DNA of 64,000 nt from Bradyrhizobium archetypum (GTDB lineage: Bacteria; Pseudomonadota; Alphaproteobacteria; Rhizobiales; Xanthobacteraceae): positions 1-64,000 of the forward strand of contig NZ_JAAVLW010000006.1 in the NCBI RefSeq assembly GCF_013114835.1. Reading direction: 5' to 3'. The notes under the pieces are model-generated. The model was not told the origin of the DNA. It did not search any database and saw only the letters and a program-made list of their open reading frames with translations. The position numbers and the translations under genes were made by a program. This document shows positions 17,814-26,059 of this stretch, piece by piece (the first letter of the stretch is position 1; each line of letters starts with the position of its first letter).

Positions 17814-18839
17814 CTACTCGGCCTTGATGCCGGCCTGCTCGATGACCTTGCGCCAGCGCTCCACCTCGCTGCGGTAGTAGCGGCCAAACTCTTGCGGCGG
17901 CGCTGCAATCAGCACGAGCCCCTCATTGACGCTGAGCTTCTTGAAGGCATCGGCCTGCACGGCCCTTGCCGCCGATTTATTGAGCCGCTCGATGATGTCA
18001 GGCGGCGTCTTCGCCGGCGCAAGCAGGCCGTACCAGGTTTCCGCTTCGAAGCCGGGAAGACCGGTTTCCGCAACCGTCGGCAGTTGCGGAAAGGCGGGCG
18101 AGCGTTCTGCGGATGTCACCGCCAGCGCCCGCAACTGGCCGCCCTCGATCAGCGATGCTGCGCTTGCAACCGTCGTGAACATCACCTGGGTCTGCCCGCC
18201 GATCAGATCGGTGATGGCGGGCGCGGAGCCCTTGTAGGGCACCATCGTCATGTTGACGCCGGCCATGCGCTTGAACATTTCACCGGCCAGATGTGCTGAC
18301 GTTCCGGTGCCGAACGTGCCGTAGGAGATCTTGTCCGGTTCGGCTTTTGCCGCCGCGATCAGATCGGCGATCGACCGAAACGACGACTTCGGATTGACGA
18401 CGACGATGTTGGGCGAGCGCGCGACCAGCGCGACGGGCGCAAAATCCTTGTCCGGATCGAACGGCATCTTGGCGTTCAGGCTCGGGTTCACCGCATGGGC
18501 GAATGATCCCATCAGCAGCGTATAGCCGTCGGGTTCGGCCGAAGCCACCGCCTGCGCCCCGATAATGGTGCTCGCGCCCGGCTTGTTCTCAATGATCATG
18601 CTGCCGCCAAGATCCTTTGCCATCTCCTGCGCCAGCACGCGCGTGATCGCATCGGTGCCGCCGCCCGCCGCAAAGGGAACGATGATCTTGATGACGCGGT
18701 CCGGATAATCGGCGAAGGCCTTATCACCCGAAAGCAGAGACAGCACCAGCGCGACAAGCATGAACAGCAAGGCGATGCGGCGCCGATCGATCGACGGCAT
18801 CGCAAGACTTTCTGCCGACGCCCCTCTGCGCTCAGACAT
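17814..18839 (-). CDS. Bug-family tripartite tricarboxylate transporter receptor
   Basis: A 341-residue periplasmic binding protein (312-341 depending on start; a second ATG at 18800 begins MPSIDRRRIALLF). After a hydrophobic leader (LFMLVALVLSLLSG) it shows YPDRVIKIIVPFAAGGGTDAITR and VENKPGA-type sequence typical of Bug/TctC receptors. It lacks a neighbouring TctA/TctB and so is an orphan receptor. Bug proteins bind carboxylates or other small ligands. The convergent amidase is next door, so amide-derived acids are one guess. Confidence 0.9.
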   Translation of the reverse strand: MSERRGASAESLAMPSIDRRRIALLFMLVALVLSLLSGDKAFADYPDRVIKIIVPFAAGGGTDAITRVLAQEMAKDLGGSMIIENKPGASTIIGAQAVASAEPDGYTLLMGSFAHAVNPSLNAKMPFDPDKDFAPVALVARSPNIVVVNPKSSFRSIADLIAAAKAEPDKISYGTFGTGTSAHLAGEMFKRMAGVNMTMVPYKGSAPAITDLIGGQTQVMFTTVASAASLIEGGQLRALAVTSAERSPAFPQLPTVAETGLPGFEAETWYGLLAPAKTPPDIIERLNKSAARAVQADAFKKLSVNEGLVLIAAPPQEFGRYYRSEVERWRKVIEQAGIKAE

Positions 18840-18913
18840 CCGCTGCCTCCCCGTTTGTTTCAGGTCACTTTATTGTATCTGACCGCACCGATCCAGATCG
18901 TGACTATCGGTTC

Positions 18914-18943
18914 GATCAGGATAGACTTGATCAGGACAGACTT
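18914..18943. repeat. Two-copy 15-bp tandem repeat
   Basis: GATCAGGATAGACTT is repeated directly, with one T/C difference (GATCAGGACAGACTT). It lies between the Bug gene and a divergent AhpD-like gene, and could be a paired regulator-binding site. The meaning is not known. Confidence 0.5.
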
Positions 18944-18987
18944 GGCCAATCGTTCAAATTGAAAGCGTCCAGAGAGGGAGAACGTGC

Positions 18988-19449
18988 ATGAAGCCCCGGA
19001 TGAACTATTATCAGGCCGCGCCAGATACCATCAAAGCGCTCGTCGCGGTGGAAGCCCAGATCGTCGCCTCGGGTCTCGAAAAGTCGCTGATCGAACTGGT
19101 GAAGACGCGTGCCTCGCAGATCAACGGCTGCGCCTATTGCATCAACATGCATACCCAGGACGCCCGCAAACTGGGCGAGACCGAGCAGCGGCTGTATCTA
19201 TTGAGCGCCTGGCACGAGTCGCCGCTCTACACCGACCGCGAACGCGCCGCGCTAGCGTGGACGGACGCGGTGACGCTGATTGCCGATACGCATGCCCCTG
19301 ATGACGTCTACGAACAGGCCCGCGCTCATTTCTCGGAAACGGAGATGGTCAATCTGAGCATGCTGATCGGGGCCATCAACGCCTGGAACAGGATTGCGAT
19401 CTCGTTCCGCGCGGTTCACCCGGTGAAGGCCAAGGCAGCGGTGGCGTAG
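18988..19449 (+). CDS. Carboxymuconolactone decarboxylase family (AhpD-like) protein
   Basis: A 153-residue all-helical protein with the AhpD core CxxC-x3-H: Cys48, Cys51 and His55 (NGCAYCINMH). AhpD-type proteins are peroxidase-linked disulfide reductases, while others in the family are true decarboxylases; the CxxC favours the redox role. GAGGGAGAACGTGC precedes the ATG. It diverges from the orphan Bug receptor. Confidence 0.92.
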   Translation: MKPRMNYYQAAPDTIKALVAVEAQIVASGLEKSLIELVKTRASQINGCAYCINMHTQDARKLGETEQRLYLLSAWHESPLYTDRERAALAWTDAVTLIADTHAPDDVYEQARAHFSETEMVNLSMLIGAINAWNRIAISFRAVHPVKAKAAVA

Positions 19450-19463
19450 CGGCATCCTATGCT

Positions 19464-19516
19464 GTCATGCCCCGCCACCGGGCGCGCTTTCGCGCGACCC
19501 GTTGGCGGGCGATGAC
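19464..19516. repeat. Intergenic repeat (GTCATGCC...CGACCCGTTGGCGGGC family)
   Basis: A 53-base stretch starting GTCATGCCCCGCCACC and ending in GGCGGGCGATGAC, with the inner GGCGCG-CTTTCG-CGCG hairpin. A closely related inner sequence recurs at 41244-41284. It is a dispersed non-coding repeat. Confidence 0.5.
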
Positions 19517-19539
19517 GGCTGAGAGTAAGGCGCGGTCCG

Positions 19540-20397
19540 CTACACCGCCGTCGCCTTGGCGAAATCGACGTAGATCTCGCGCAGCCGATTGGTCATCGGG
19601 CCGGGCTTGCCGTCGGCGACCTGCTTGCCGTCGATCGATACCACTGCCTGCACGAACACACTGGCGCTGGTGACGAAGGCCTCCTTGGCGGCCAGCGCCT
19701 CCTCGATCGAAAAAGCCCTCTCCTCGACGCGGAGCTGACGTTCTTCGGCCAGCGCAACCACAGCCTTGCGGGTGCAGCCGGGCAGGATCTCGCTGCCGTT
19801 CTGCCGCGTGACGATCACGTCATCCTGGGTCAGGATGAAGCAGGAGGATGAACCGCCCTCCGTCACCTTGCCGTCCTCGGTCATCCAGGCCTCGCCCGCG
19901 CCGGCCGCAGCCGCCGCCTGCTTGGCCAGCACCTGTGCCAGCAGCGCGACGCTCTTGATGTCGCGCCGGGCCCAGCGCAGGTCGGGCACCGTGATCACCT
20001 TGATGCCGGTCTTGGCCGAGGGCGCGTTGATGATGTCCTTGGTTGAGGTGAACATGATCAGCGTCGGCTTGACGCCCTTGGGAAAGGCGAAGTCACGCCC
20101 GGTGTCGGCGCCGCGCGTCACTTCCAGATAGACCATGCCGTTGACGAGATTGTTGCGCGCGACCAGCTCCTTCTGGATTTCCTGGATGCGCGCCGTCGTT
20201 TCCGGCAGCGCCAGCTCGATCTCGCCGACCGAGCGTTCCAGCCGCGCCAGATGCGAGGCATTGTCGATCAGTTTGCCGTCGAGCACGGCGGCGACTTCAT
20301 AGATGCCGTCGGCAAACAGGAATCCGCGGTCGAGGATCGAGACCTTTGCCTCTGAAAGTGGCACGAACGCGCCGTTGACGTAAGCGATCTGTTCCAA
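19540..20397 (-). CDS. dat: D-amino-acid transaminase (class IV aminotransferase)
   Basis: A 285-residue fold-type IV PLP enzyme. The PLP Lys is Lys148 (RDIKSVALLAQVLAKQ) and the phosphate/carboxylate site includes Glu180 and GGSSSCF. LDRGFLFADGIYEV at the N-terminus is characteristic of D-alanine/D-amino-acid transaminases. It moves amino groups between D-amino acids and 2-oxo acids, e.g. to make D-Glu for peptidoglycan. Members of the family such as branched-chain transaminases or 4-amino-4-deoxychorismate lyase differ in this region. The ABC transporter downstream in the same direction may supply amino acids. Confidence 0.9.
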   Translation of the reverse strand: MEQIAYVNGAFVPLSEAKVSILDRGFLFADGIYEVAAVLDGKLIDNASHLARLERSVGEIELALPETTARIQEIQKELVARNNLVNGMVYLEVTRGADTGRDFAFPKGVKPTLIMFTSTKDIINAPSAKTGIKVITVPDLRWARRDIKSVALLAQVLAKQAAAAAGAGEAWMTEDGKVTEGGSSSCFILTQDDVIVTRQNGSEILPGCTRKAVVALAEERQLRVEERAFSIEEALAAKEAFVTSASVFVQAVVSIDGKQVADGKPGPMTNRLREIYVDFAKATAV

Positions 20398-20450
20398 AAT
20401 GGAATCTCCTAAAGATAGCAGTGCCGCCGCAGCGGACGTTGTGGATAACC

Positions 20451-20532
20451 GTCATTGCGAGGAGCGAAGCGACGAAGCAATCCATTCCTCCACTTGCGGC
20501 GCCATGGATTGCTTCGCTCCGCTCGCAATGAC
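20451..20532. repeat. ATTGCGAG palindromic repeat, copy 1
   Basis: An 82-base imperfect palindrome. It begins GTCATTGCGAGGAGCGAAGC and ends GCTCGCAATGAC, with GAAGCAATCCAT and ATGGATTGCTTC as inner arms. Three further copies lie at 30593-30674, 33148-33229 and 62730-62806. The ends can pair with each other to make a long hairpin. Confidence 0.8.
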
Positions 20533-20550
20533 GCGGATGAGTCGCAGCGC

Positions 20551-21282
20551 CTAATGCGACAGAATCTTCGACAGAAACTTCTGCGCGCGGTCGCTCCGTG
20601 GGCTGCCGAAGAAATCCTTTTTCTGCGCATCCTCGACGATCTCGCCCTTGTCCATGAAGATCACGCGATGCGCGACCTTGCTGGCAAAGCCCATTTCATG
20701 GGTGACGACCATCATGGTCATGCCTTCATGGGCAAGATCGACCATGACGTCGAGCACCTCGCTGATCATTTCGGGGTCGAGCGCCGAGGTCGGTTCGTCG
20801 AACAGCATCGCAATCGGATCCATGGCGAGCGCCCGTGCGATCGCCACGCGCTGCTGCTGGCCGCCGGACAGCTCGGCCGGATATTTGTTGGCATGGGCCT
20901 TCAGGCCGACGCGCTCGAGCAGCTTGTCGCCCTTGGCGACGGCCTCGTCATGCGAGCGGCCCAATACTTTCTCCTGTGCCAGGCAGAGGTTCTCGATGAT
21001 GCGCAGATGCGGAAACAGCTCGAAGTGCTGGAACACCATGCCGACGCGGGCGCGCAACTTCGGCAAATCGGTCTTGGGATCATTGACCTTGATGCCGTCG
21101 AGGATGATCTGGCCTTCCTGAAACGGCTCCAGTGCGTTGACGCATTTGATCAGCGTCGACTTCCCCGAACCCGACGGGCCGCAGACCACCACCACCTCGC
21201 CCTTGGCGACGCTGGTGGTGCAATCCTTCAATACCTGGAAGCTCGGCCCGTACCATTTATTGACGTGGCTGATTTCAATCAT
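20551..21282 (-). CDS. gltL: Amino-acid ABC transporter ATP-binding protein
   Basis: A 243-residue ABC ATPase of the polar amino-acid class. Walker A GPSGSGKST is at 35-43, LSGGQ at 138-142, Walker B LFDEP at 160-164, and the H-loop in TMMVVTHEM. MIEISHVNKWYG at the N-terminus fits GltL/AapP. It powers glutamate/aspartate-type uptake with the two permeases just upstream in the same operon. I start it at 21282; the longer frame begins inside the permease end. Confidence 0.95.
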   Translation of the reverse strand: MIEISHVNKWYGPSFQVLKDCTTSVAKGEVVVVCGPSGSGKSTLIKCVNALEPFQEGQIILDGIKVNDPKTDLPKLRARVGMVFQHFELFPHLRIIENLCLAQEKVLGRSHDEAVAKGDKLLERVGLKAHANKYPAELSGGQQQRVAIARALAMDPIAMLFDEPTSALDPEMISEVLDVMVDLAHEGMTMMVVTHEMGFASKVAHRVIFMDKGEIVEDAQKKDFFGSPRSDRAQKFLSKILSH

Positions 21283-21292
21283 ACGCTGTTCC

Positions 21293-21991
21293 TTAACGGA
21301 CAATAGCAATGCGTGCCTGCAGGCGCCTGACGCCGTAGGACGCAACACAGGAAATCGCGAAATAGACCGCGGCGGCAAACAGGTACATCTCGACCAGCCG
21401 CCCGTCGCGCTGCGCCACTTTGCTGGCGGCGCCGAGGAAATCCGGGATCGACAGCACGTAGACCAGCGAGGTGTCCTGGAACAGCACGATGGTCTGCGTG
21501 AGCAGCACCGGCAGCATGTTGCGGAACGCCTGCGGCAGCACGATGTAGCGCATGGATTGAGCGTAGGTCAGGCCAAGCGCGCTTGCCGCGGCCGGCTGGC
21601 CCCTCGAAATCGACTGGATGCCGGCGCGCATGATCTCGGAAAAATACGCCGCCTCGAACATGATGAAGGTGACGAGCGATGAGGTGAACGCGCCGACGCG
21701 GATGGGGCGCGATGCGCCGGTCAGCCACTGACCGATATAGGGCACCAGGAAATAGAACCAGAAGATCACCAGCACCAGCGGCAGCGAGCGCATGAAGTCG
21801 ACATAGAGCCCGGCGATGCGGCCGAGCAGCTTGTAGCCGGATAGCCGCATCAAGGCGATCAGCGTGCCGAAGATCAGGCCCCCCAGCGCGGACAGCCCGG
21901 TCAGCATCAGCGTAAAGCTCATGCCGTCCAGGAACAGGTAGGGCAGCGAGCGGCGGATGACGTCGAAATCGAGATTGCCAAACATCGTCAT
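21293..21991 (-). CDS. gltK: Amino-acid ABC transporter permease (GltK-type)
   Basis: A 232-residue inner-membrane permease of the His/Glu/Gln/Arg group, with five predicted transmembrane segments. The EAA loop is visible as EAAYFSEIMRAGIQSISRGQ. It shares a 4-base ATGA overlap with the preceding permease, so the two are translationally coupled. It forms the membrane channel with GltJ. Glutamate/aspartate specificity is inferred from the binding protein. Confidence 0.93.
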   Translation of the reverse strand: MTMFGNLDFDVIRRSLPYLFLDGMSFTLMLTGLSALGGLIFGTLIALMRLSGYKLLGRIAGLYVDFMRSLPLVLVIFWFYFLVPYIGQWLTGASRPIRVGAFTSSLVTFIMFEAAYFSEIMRAGIQSISRGQPAAASALGLTYAQSMRYIVLPQAFRNMLPVLLTQTIVLFQDTSLVYVLSIPDFLGAASKVAQRDGRLVEMYLFAAAVYFAISCVASYGVRRLQARIAIVR

Positions 21992-22719
21992 TTCCCCGTG
22001 ATGTAGCCGGGGATCGCCAGGCTGCGTTCGAGGAAGCGCATGCCGGTGACGACGACGATGTTGATCGCGAGATACATCACGGTCGCGGCAGTGAAGGCCT
22101 CGAACACCTGAAACGAGAATTCCTGCATCGCCCGCGCCTGGCCAGTGAGCTCGATCAGGCCAATGGTGATAGCTACCGACGTGTTCTTGACGGTATTGAG
22201 AAATTCAGACGTCAGCGGCGGCATGATGATGCGGAACGCCATCGGCAGCAATATGTAGCGATAGCCTTGCGCCGTGGTCAGGCCAAGCGCGGTCGCCGCA
22301 TTCTTCTGTCCACGCGGCAGCGAAGCGATGCCTGCCGCGAGTTGCACGGCGACGCGCGCGGACATGAACAGGCCGACCCCGATCGCGGCCGTCCAGAACG
22401 GCGCATTGGGCAGTTGCTTCAGCCACAGCCCCGCGCCGCTCGGCAGCAGTTCCGGCAGCACGAAAAACCAGAGGAAGAGCTGCACCAGGAGCGGCATGTT
22501 GCGGAAGAATTCGACATAGCAGAAACCGATCCAAGACGCCGCCTTCGACGGCAGCGAGCGCAGGATGCCGACGATCGTGCCGAAGATCAGCGCGATGATC
22601 CAGGCCAACAATGCCGTCTTGATCGTCAGCAGCAGTCCCGACACCAGCATGTCGAGATAGGTGCCGGCCCCGGTCGGGTTCGGCTCAAAGAATATGTGCC
22701 AATTCCAGTTATAGTTCAC
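21988..22719 (-). CDS. gltJ: Amino-acid ABC transporter permease (GltJ-type)
   Basis: A 243-residue permease beginning MNYNWNWHIFFEPNPTGAGTY, which is the usual GltJ start, with five or six membrane segments and an EAA-type loop around ARVAVQLAAGIASLPRGQKN. It is the first gene of the gltJKL part. Its start lies 72 bases after a strong terminator that separates it from gltI. Confidence 0.94.
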   Translation of the reverse strand: MNYNWNWHIFFEPNPTGAGTYLDMLVSGLLLTIKTALLAWIIALIFGTIVGILRSLPSKAASWIGFCYVEFFRNMPLLVQLFLWFFVLPELLPSGAGLWLKQLPNAPFWTAAIGVGLFMSARVAVQLAAGIASLPRGQKNAATALGLTTAQGYRYILLPMAFRIIMPPLTSEFLNTVKNTSVAITIGLIELTGQARAMQEFSFQVFEAFTAATVMYLAINIVVVTGMRFLERSLAIPGYITGK

Positions 22720-22791
22720 GCTGCACCCTGTCCCCGAAAGTGCTGGTAACGTTCTTGGTTACTATGCCTATGCATCGCTTAGCCGTATGCA

Positions 22792-22830
22792 AAAGTCCGG
22801 CCATTCTGTACTTCAAAATGGCCGGACTTT
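22792..22830 (-). terminator. Strong intrinsic terminator between gltI and gltJ
   Basis: A perfect 14-bp stem (AAAGTCCGGCCATT with AATGGCCGGACTTT, loop of 11). On the minus strand it is followed by a TTTT run. It lies after gltI (22979-23890) and before gltJ in the direction of transcription. Partial read-through would make more binding protein than permease. Confidence 0.8.
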
Positions 22831-22840
22831 CGACTTCCAC

Positions 22841-22970
22841 CCCTCATCCTGAGGAGCCCCGCATTGCGGGGCGTCTCGAAGGATGAAGGCCCCTATCGCG
22901 GCCTGATGGTTCGCCCGGCGATGCGAAGCATCGTCCGGAGACGGCGCTGGCGCGCCTTCTCACCATAAGG
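22841..22970. repeat. CCTCATCCTGAGGAG repeat, two inverted units
   Basis: One unit starts CCCTCATCCTGAGGAGCC and carries GGGGCGTCTCGAAGGATGA. A second unit in the opposite orientation (TGATGGTTCGCCCGGC and onwards to CTTCTCACCATAAGG) follows directly. This is a dispersed repeat type of Bradyrhizobium-like genomes, lying between gltI and its terminator. Confidence 0.6.
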
Positions 22971-22978
22971 GGCTACAT

Positions 22979-23890
22979 TCACTTATACGAATCCGGATCC
23001 GGCGAGTCCGACGGCTTGGCAAATTCGTTCTTCAGCTCGGCGCTGATCGGCACGTTGAGGTTCAGCCCCTTGGGTGGAATCTTCTGTGTGAACCATTTGT
23101 CGTAGATCTTCTGGCCTTCACCGCCGGTGTAGAGCGCCGCCGTCGCCGCGTCGACCACCTTCTTGAAGGCCGGATCGTCCTTGCGCAGCATGATGCCGTA
23201 GGGCTCCGGCTTGGAAAACGCATCCTTGGAGATCACGTAATCGCTCGGCGCTTTCGAGCCGGCGACCAGGCTGGCCAGCAGGATGTCATCCATCACGAAC
23301 GCCACCGCGCGGTCGGTCTCGACCATCAGGAACGCCTCGGCATGGTCCTTGGCCGGGATGATGTTGATGTTGAGGTTGCGCGCTGCGTTCGCCTCGGTGA
23401 GCTGCTTGATATTGGTCGTGCCCGCGGTCGAAACCACCGACTTGCCCTTGAGATCATCGATCGAATTGATCTTGCTGGCCTTCTTGGTGACGTAGCGGCT
23501 CGCGGTCAGAAAGTGGGTGTTGGTGTAGGAAATCTGCTTCTGGCGCTCGACATTGTTGGTGGTCGAGCCGCATTCGAGGTCGATCGTACCGTTGGCGAGC
23601 AGCGGAATACGGGTCGATGACGTCACCGGGTTGAGCTTGACCTCGAGCTTGTCGAGCTTGAGCTCCTTCTTCACGGCATCGACGATCTTGTAGCAGATGT
23701 CCATGGCGTAGCCGATCGGCTTCTGGTTGTCGTCGAGATAGGAGAACGGAATCGAGGAGTCGCGGTAGCCGAGCGTGATGGCGCCGGTTTCCTTGATGTT
23801 CTTCAGCGTCCCGGTGAGTTCCTGGGCCATTGCCGGGGTGCCGCACAACGCACCCGCAAGCAGACAGCCGATAATCTGACGATGTTTCAC
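22979..23890 (-). CDS. gltI: Glutamate/aspartate-type periplasmic binding protein
   Basis: A 303-residue solute-binding protein. A signal peptide (VKHRQIIGCLLAGALC, cleaved after AMAQ) is followed by a type-II fold with TGAITLGYRDSSIPFSYLDD, the GTIDLECGSTTNN ligand loop and QKIYDKWF. This matches GltI. I start it at the GTG at 23890 because GGAGGG lies about 9 bases before it; the ATG at 23932 would put that site inside the gene. It delivers dicarboxylic amino acids to GltJKL, downstream and after a strong terminator. Confidence 0.93.
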   Translation of the reverse strand: MKHRQIIGCLLAGALCGTPAMAQELTGTLKNIKETGAITLGYRDSSIPFSYLDDNQKPIGYAMDICYKIVDAVKKELKLDKLEVKLNPVTSSTRIPLLANGTIDLECGSTTNNVERQKQISYTNTHFLTASRYVTKKASKINSIDDLKGKSVVSTAGTTNIKQLTEANAARNLNINIIPAKDHAEAFLMVETDRAVAFVMDDILLASLVAGSKAPSDYVISKDAFSKPEPYGIMLRKDDPAFKKVVDAATAALYTGGEGQKIYDKWFTQKIPPKGLNLNVPISAELKNEFAKPSDSPDPDSYK

Positions 23891-24459
23891 GTAACTTCTC
23901 CCTCCAAAGGTTTCAGATGATTGCTCATCCACCCTGACTCAACAACTTGCCTGGCCGTTTGGCCGGCGGCCTCGAAGTGTCTTTGCAAGACCGCTCCTGG
24001 CGTGCCCGGTACTATACCTGCACAATTCGGACCAAAACAGATTTAGCGGCCGTTGACCATCATGCATTCGATGCCCGAATGCGACTAAAGACAAAGGCAA
24101 CGCCCGTTTGTCGCCGCCGATCGGGACGAGCCGCTTGCGGCCGGAATCCGCCACAGTGCCTTCGTTAACCAACTCCTGCCGCCTGACAGTCGATAGTTGC
24201 AAACGAATGGATCCGACCGTCCTGGTTGGACCCGTGATGGCCCCGAACATGCAATGGCGCGGCGCCGACCAAATTCCGTCATCCGGGACGGCGCGGCGGA
24301 CCAATTGCCGCATGCATCATTTCCAGCTTGTTGCGGCGCGGACGGCACGGACTGCCGCGGGCAATAAGCTTTTCTTCCAGGGCGATTTCAGGGAAGATCG
24401 AGCCCGGGAAAAAACAAGCGGCTCTCGTATCAAGGGAAGCTGCAGGGGAGTGTTTGCAT
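23891..24459. other. Gene-free divergent region between gltI and tctC
   Basis: These 569 bases hold no convincing ORF on either strand; the frames present have no ribosome-binding site and read unlike protein. A GCATTCG-ATGCC-CGAATGC hairpin lies near 24064-24086. The region must hold promoters for the two divergent transport operons. Confidence 0.4.
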
Positions 24460-25428
24460 ATGCCCAGACCTAGCCATTTGGCGATCGCCATTGCTGCCTT
24501 CATGCTGATGTCCGCATCCGCCGGCGCGCAGGAATATCCCACCAAACCGATCACGCTGATCGTCCCGTGGCCAGCGGGCGGTTCGACCGATATCTCGATG
24601 CGGGCGATCGCCGAGAGCGCGTCCAAGGTGCTCGGACAGCCGATCGCCATCGACAACAAGGCCGGCGGCAGCGGCACCGTCGGCCCCGCCACCATGGCAG
24701 CCGCCGCCAAGCCCGATGGCTACACGATCGCGCAGATTCCGATCACCGTGTTCCGCCTGCCCTTGATGCAGGAAGTCTCATGGAATCCGGACAAGGACTT
24801 CACCTATATCATCCACCTCACCGGCTACACCTTCGGCGTCACCACCAGCGCCGAGTCGCCATTCAAGACCTGGCAGGACGTCGTCGATTACGCCAAGCAA
24901 AATCCCGGCAAGGTAACCTATGCAACTCCCGGCGCCGGCACGTCGCTGCATATCGGCATGGAGCAAATCGCGTCGATGGCGGGCATCAAGCTGACACAGG
25001 TGCCTTTCAAGGGCGGCGCGGAGACCAATGCCGCGGTGCTCGGACAGCACACCATGCTGCAGGCGGATTCGACTGGCTGGCGGCCGCTGGTCGACGCCGG
25101 CAAGCTGCGGCTGCTGATGGTGTGGACCTCGGCGCGCTCGCCGAACTACCCCGACGTGCCGACGCTGAAGGAGCTCGGCTATCCCATGGTCTATGACTCG
25201 CCGTTCGGCATTGCCGGACCGAAGGGCATGGACCCGAAGATCGTTGCGAAGCTGCACGACGCCTTCAAGAAGGCGCTGGAAGATCCGGCCGTGATTGCCA
25301 CGCTCGCCAAGTTCGACATGGTGCCGAACTATAAGAACACCGAGGATTACAAGAAATTCGTCGCTGAGATCACGGAATCCGAGCGCAAGGTGATCGACAG
25401 GCTTGGGCTGGCAAAGAAGACGAATTGA
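24460..25428 (+). CDS. tctC: Tripartite tricarboxylate transporter receptor (TctC/Bug)
   Basis: A 322-residue periplasmic receptor. MPRPSHLAIAIAAFMLMSAS is a signal peptide ending at GAQ, and YPTKPITLIVPWPAGGSTDI plus DNKAGGSGTVGP are Bug/TctC signatures. AGGGGAG precedes the ATG at 24460. It is followed by tctB and tctA, so this is a complete TTT system, unlike the two orphan receptors in the window. These secondary transporters use cation gradients to import carboxylates. The ligand is unknown. Confidence 0.93.
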   Translation: MPRPSHLAIAIAAFMLMSASAGAQEYPTKPITLIVPWPAGGSTDISMRAIAESASKVLGQPIAIDNKAGGSGTVGPATMAAAAKPDGYTIAQIPITVFRLPLMQEVSWNPDKDFTYIIHLTGYTFGVTTSAESPFKTWQDVVDYAKQNPGKVTYATPGAGTSLHIGMEQIASMAGIKLTQVPFKGGAETNAAVLGQHTMLQADSTGWRPLVDAGKLRLLMVWTSARSPNYPDVPTLKELGYPMVYDSPFGIAGPKGMDPKIVAKLHDAFKKALEDPAVIATLAKFDMVPNYKNTEDYKKFVAEITESERKVIDRLGLAKKTN

Positions 25429-25436
25429 CGACCGCC

Positions 25437-25546
25437 GTGTCCCGGACGCGGTGCAGCGTTCTTCACGCTGCTCCAGAGCCGGGACCCATGACACCACGTG
25501 TGGACCCGGGCTCTGTGGCGCATCGCTTCGTGCTGCGCGTCCGGGG
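25437..25546. repeat. GTCCCGGAC-type repeat between tctC and tctB
   Basis: About 110 bases beginning GTCCCGGACGCGGTGCAGCG, with GAGCCGGGACCC and the inverse ACCCGGGCTCTG further on, ending GCGTCCGGGGAA. It is a dispersed palindromic repeat placed inside the tctCBA operon. A related but diverged piece lies near 32455-32500. Confidence 0.5.
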
Positions 25547-25566
25547 AACGCCGGAGAGAGTTTCGC

Positions 25567-26052
25567 ATGAGTAACGACAGCGACGTCAAATTCCGCCTCA
25601 ACAATTCCGAACTGTGGGGCGGGCTGATCGGGCTTGCGCTCGGCGGCTTTGTGATCTGGTCCGGGCTGAAGCTCAAGCTCGGCACCATCAACGATCCAGG
25701 GTCGGGTTACGTGTTGTTCTATACCGGCATTCTAATGTGCCTGTTCGCCGCGGCGATCATCATCGCAGCGCTCGCCGAGGGCGGGCCGAGCTTTGGTTCG
25801 CGCTGGCAGAACACGCGGTGGACCAAGCCGGTGATCGTGATCGCCTGCCTAGTTGCATTTGCGTTTTCGCTGGACACGTTCGGCTTTCTGCTGTCGTCAA
25901 TCCCGTTGATGGTGCTGCTGCTCCGGCTGATCGATCCGGTGCGCTGGCAACTGACCATTCCGATCGCGCTCTTGGTTCCGCTCGGCATGTGGTGGATCCT
26001 CAAGCGCCTGCTCCTGATCCAACTACCTTCCGGCATCTTCGAGATCGGCTGA
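25567..26052 (+). CDS. tctB: Tripartite tricarboxylate transporter small membrane protein TctB
   Basis: A 161-residue integral membrane protein with four predicted helices (around residues 16-32, 43-67, 85-105 and 120-150), as TctB has. The start at 25567 (MSNDSDVKFRLNN) follows GGAGAGAG. Its stop is 7 bases before tctA. With TctA it forms the membrane part of the carboxylate importer. TctB proteins vary in sequence, so the call relies on size, topology and the tctA neighbour. Confidence 0.9.
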   Translation: MSNDSDVKFRLNNSELWGGLIGLALGGFVIWSGLKLKLGTINDPGSGYVLFYTGILMCLFAAAIIIAALAEGGPSFGSRWQNTRWTKPVIVIACLVAFAFSLDTFGFLLSSIPLMVLLLRLIDPVRWQLTIPIALLVPLGMWWILKRLLLIQLPSGIFEIG

Positions 26053-26059
26053 CCGCGCC

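Noticed and set aside
20451..20532. CRISPR-like repeat
   Set aside because: The copies are kilobases apart, palindromic throughout, and have no spacers or cas genes.
25437..25546. Possible riboswitch or attenuator between tctC and tctB
   Set aside because: The hairpins belong to a GTCCCGGAC-type repeat with a diverged relative near 32455. No conserved riboswitch core is seen.
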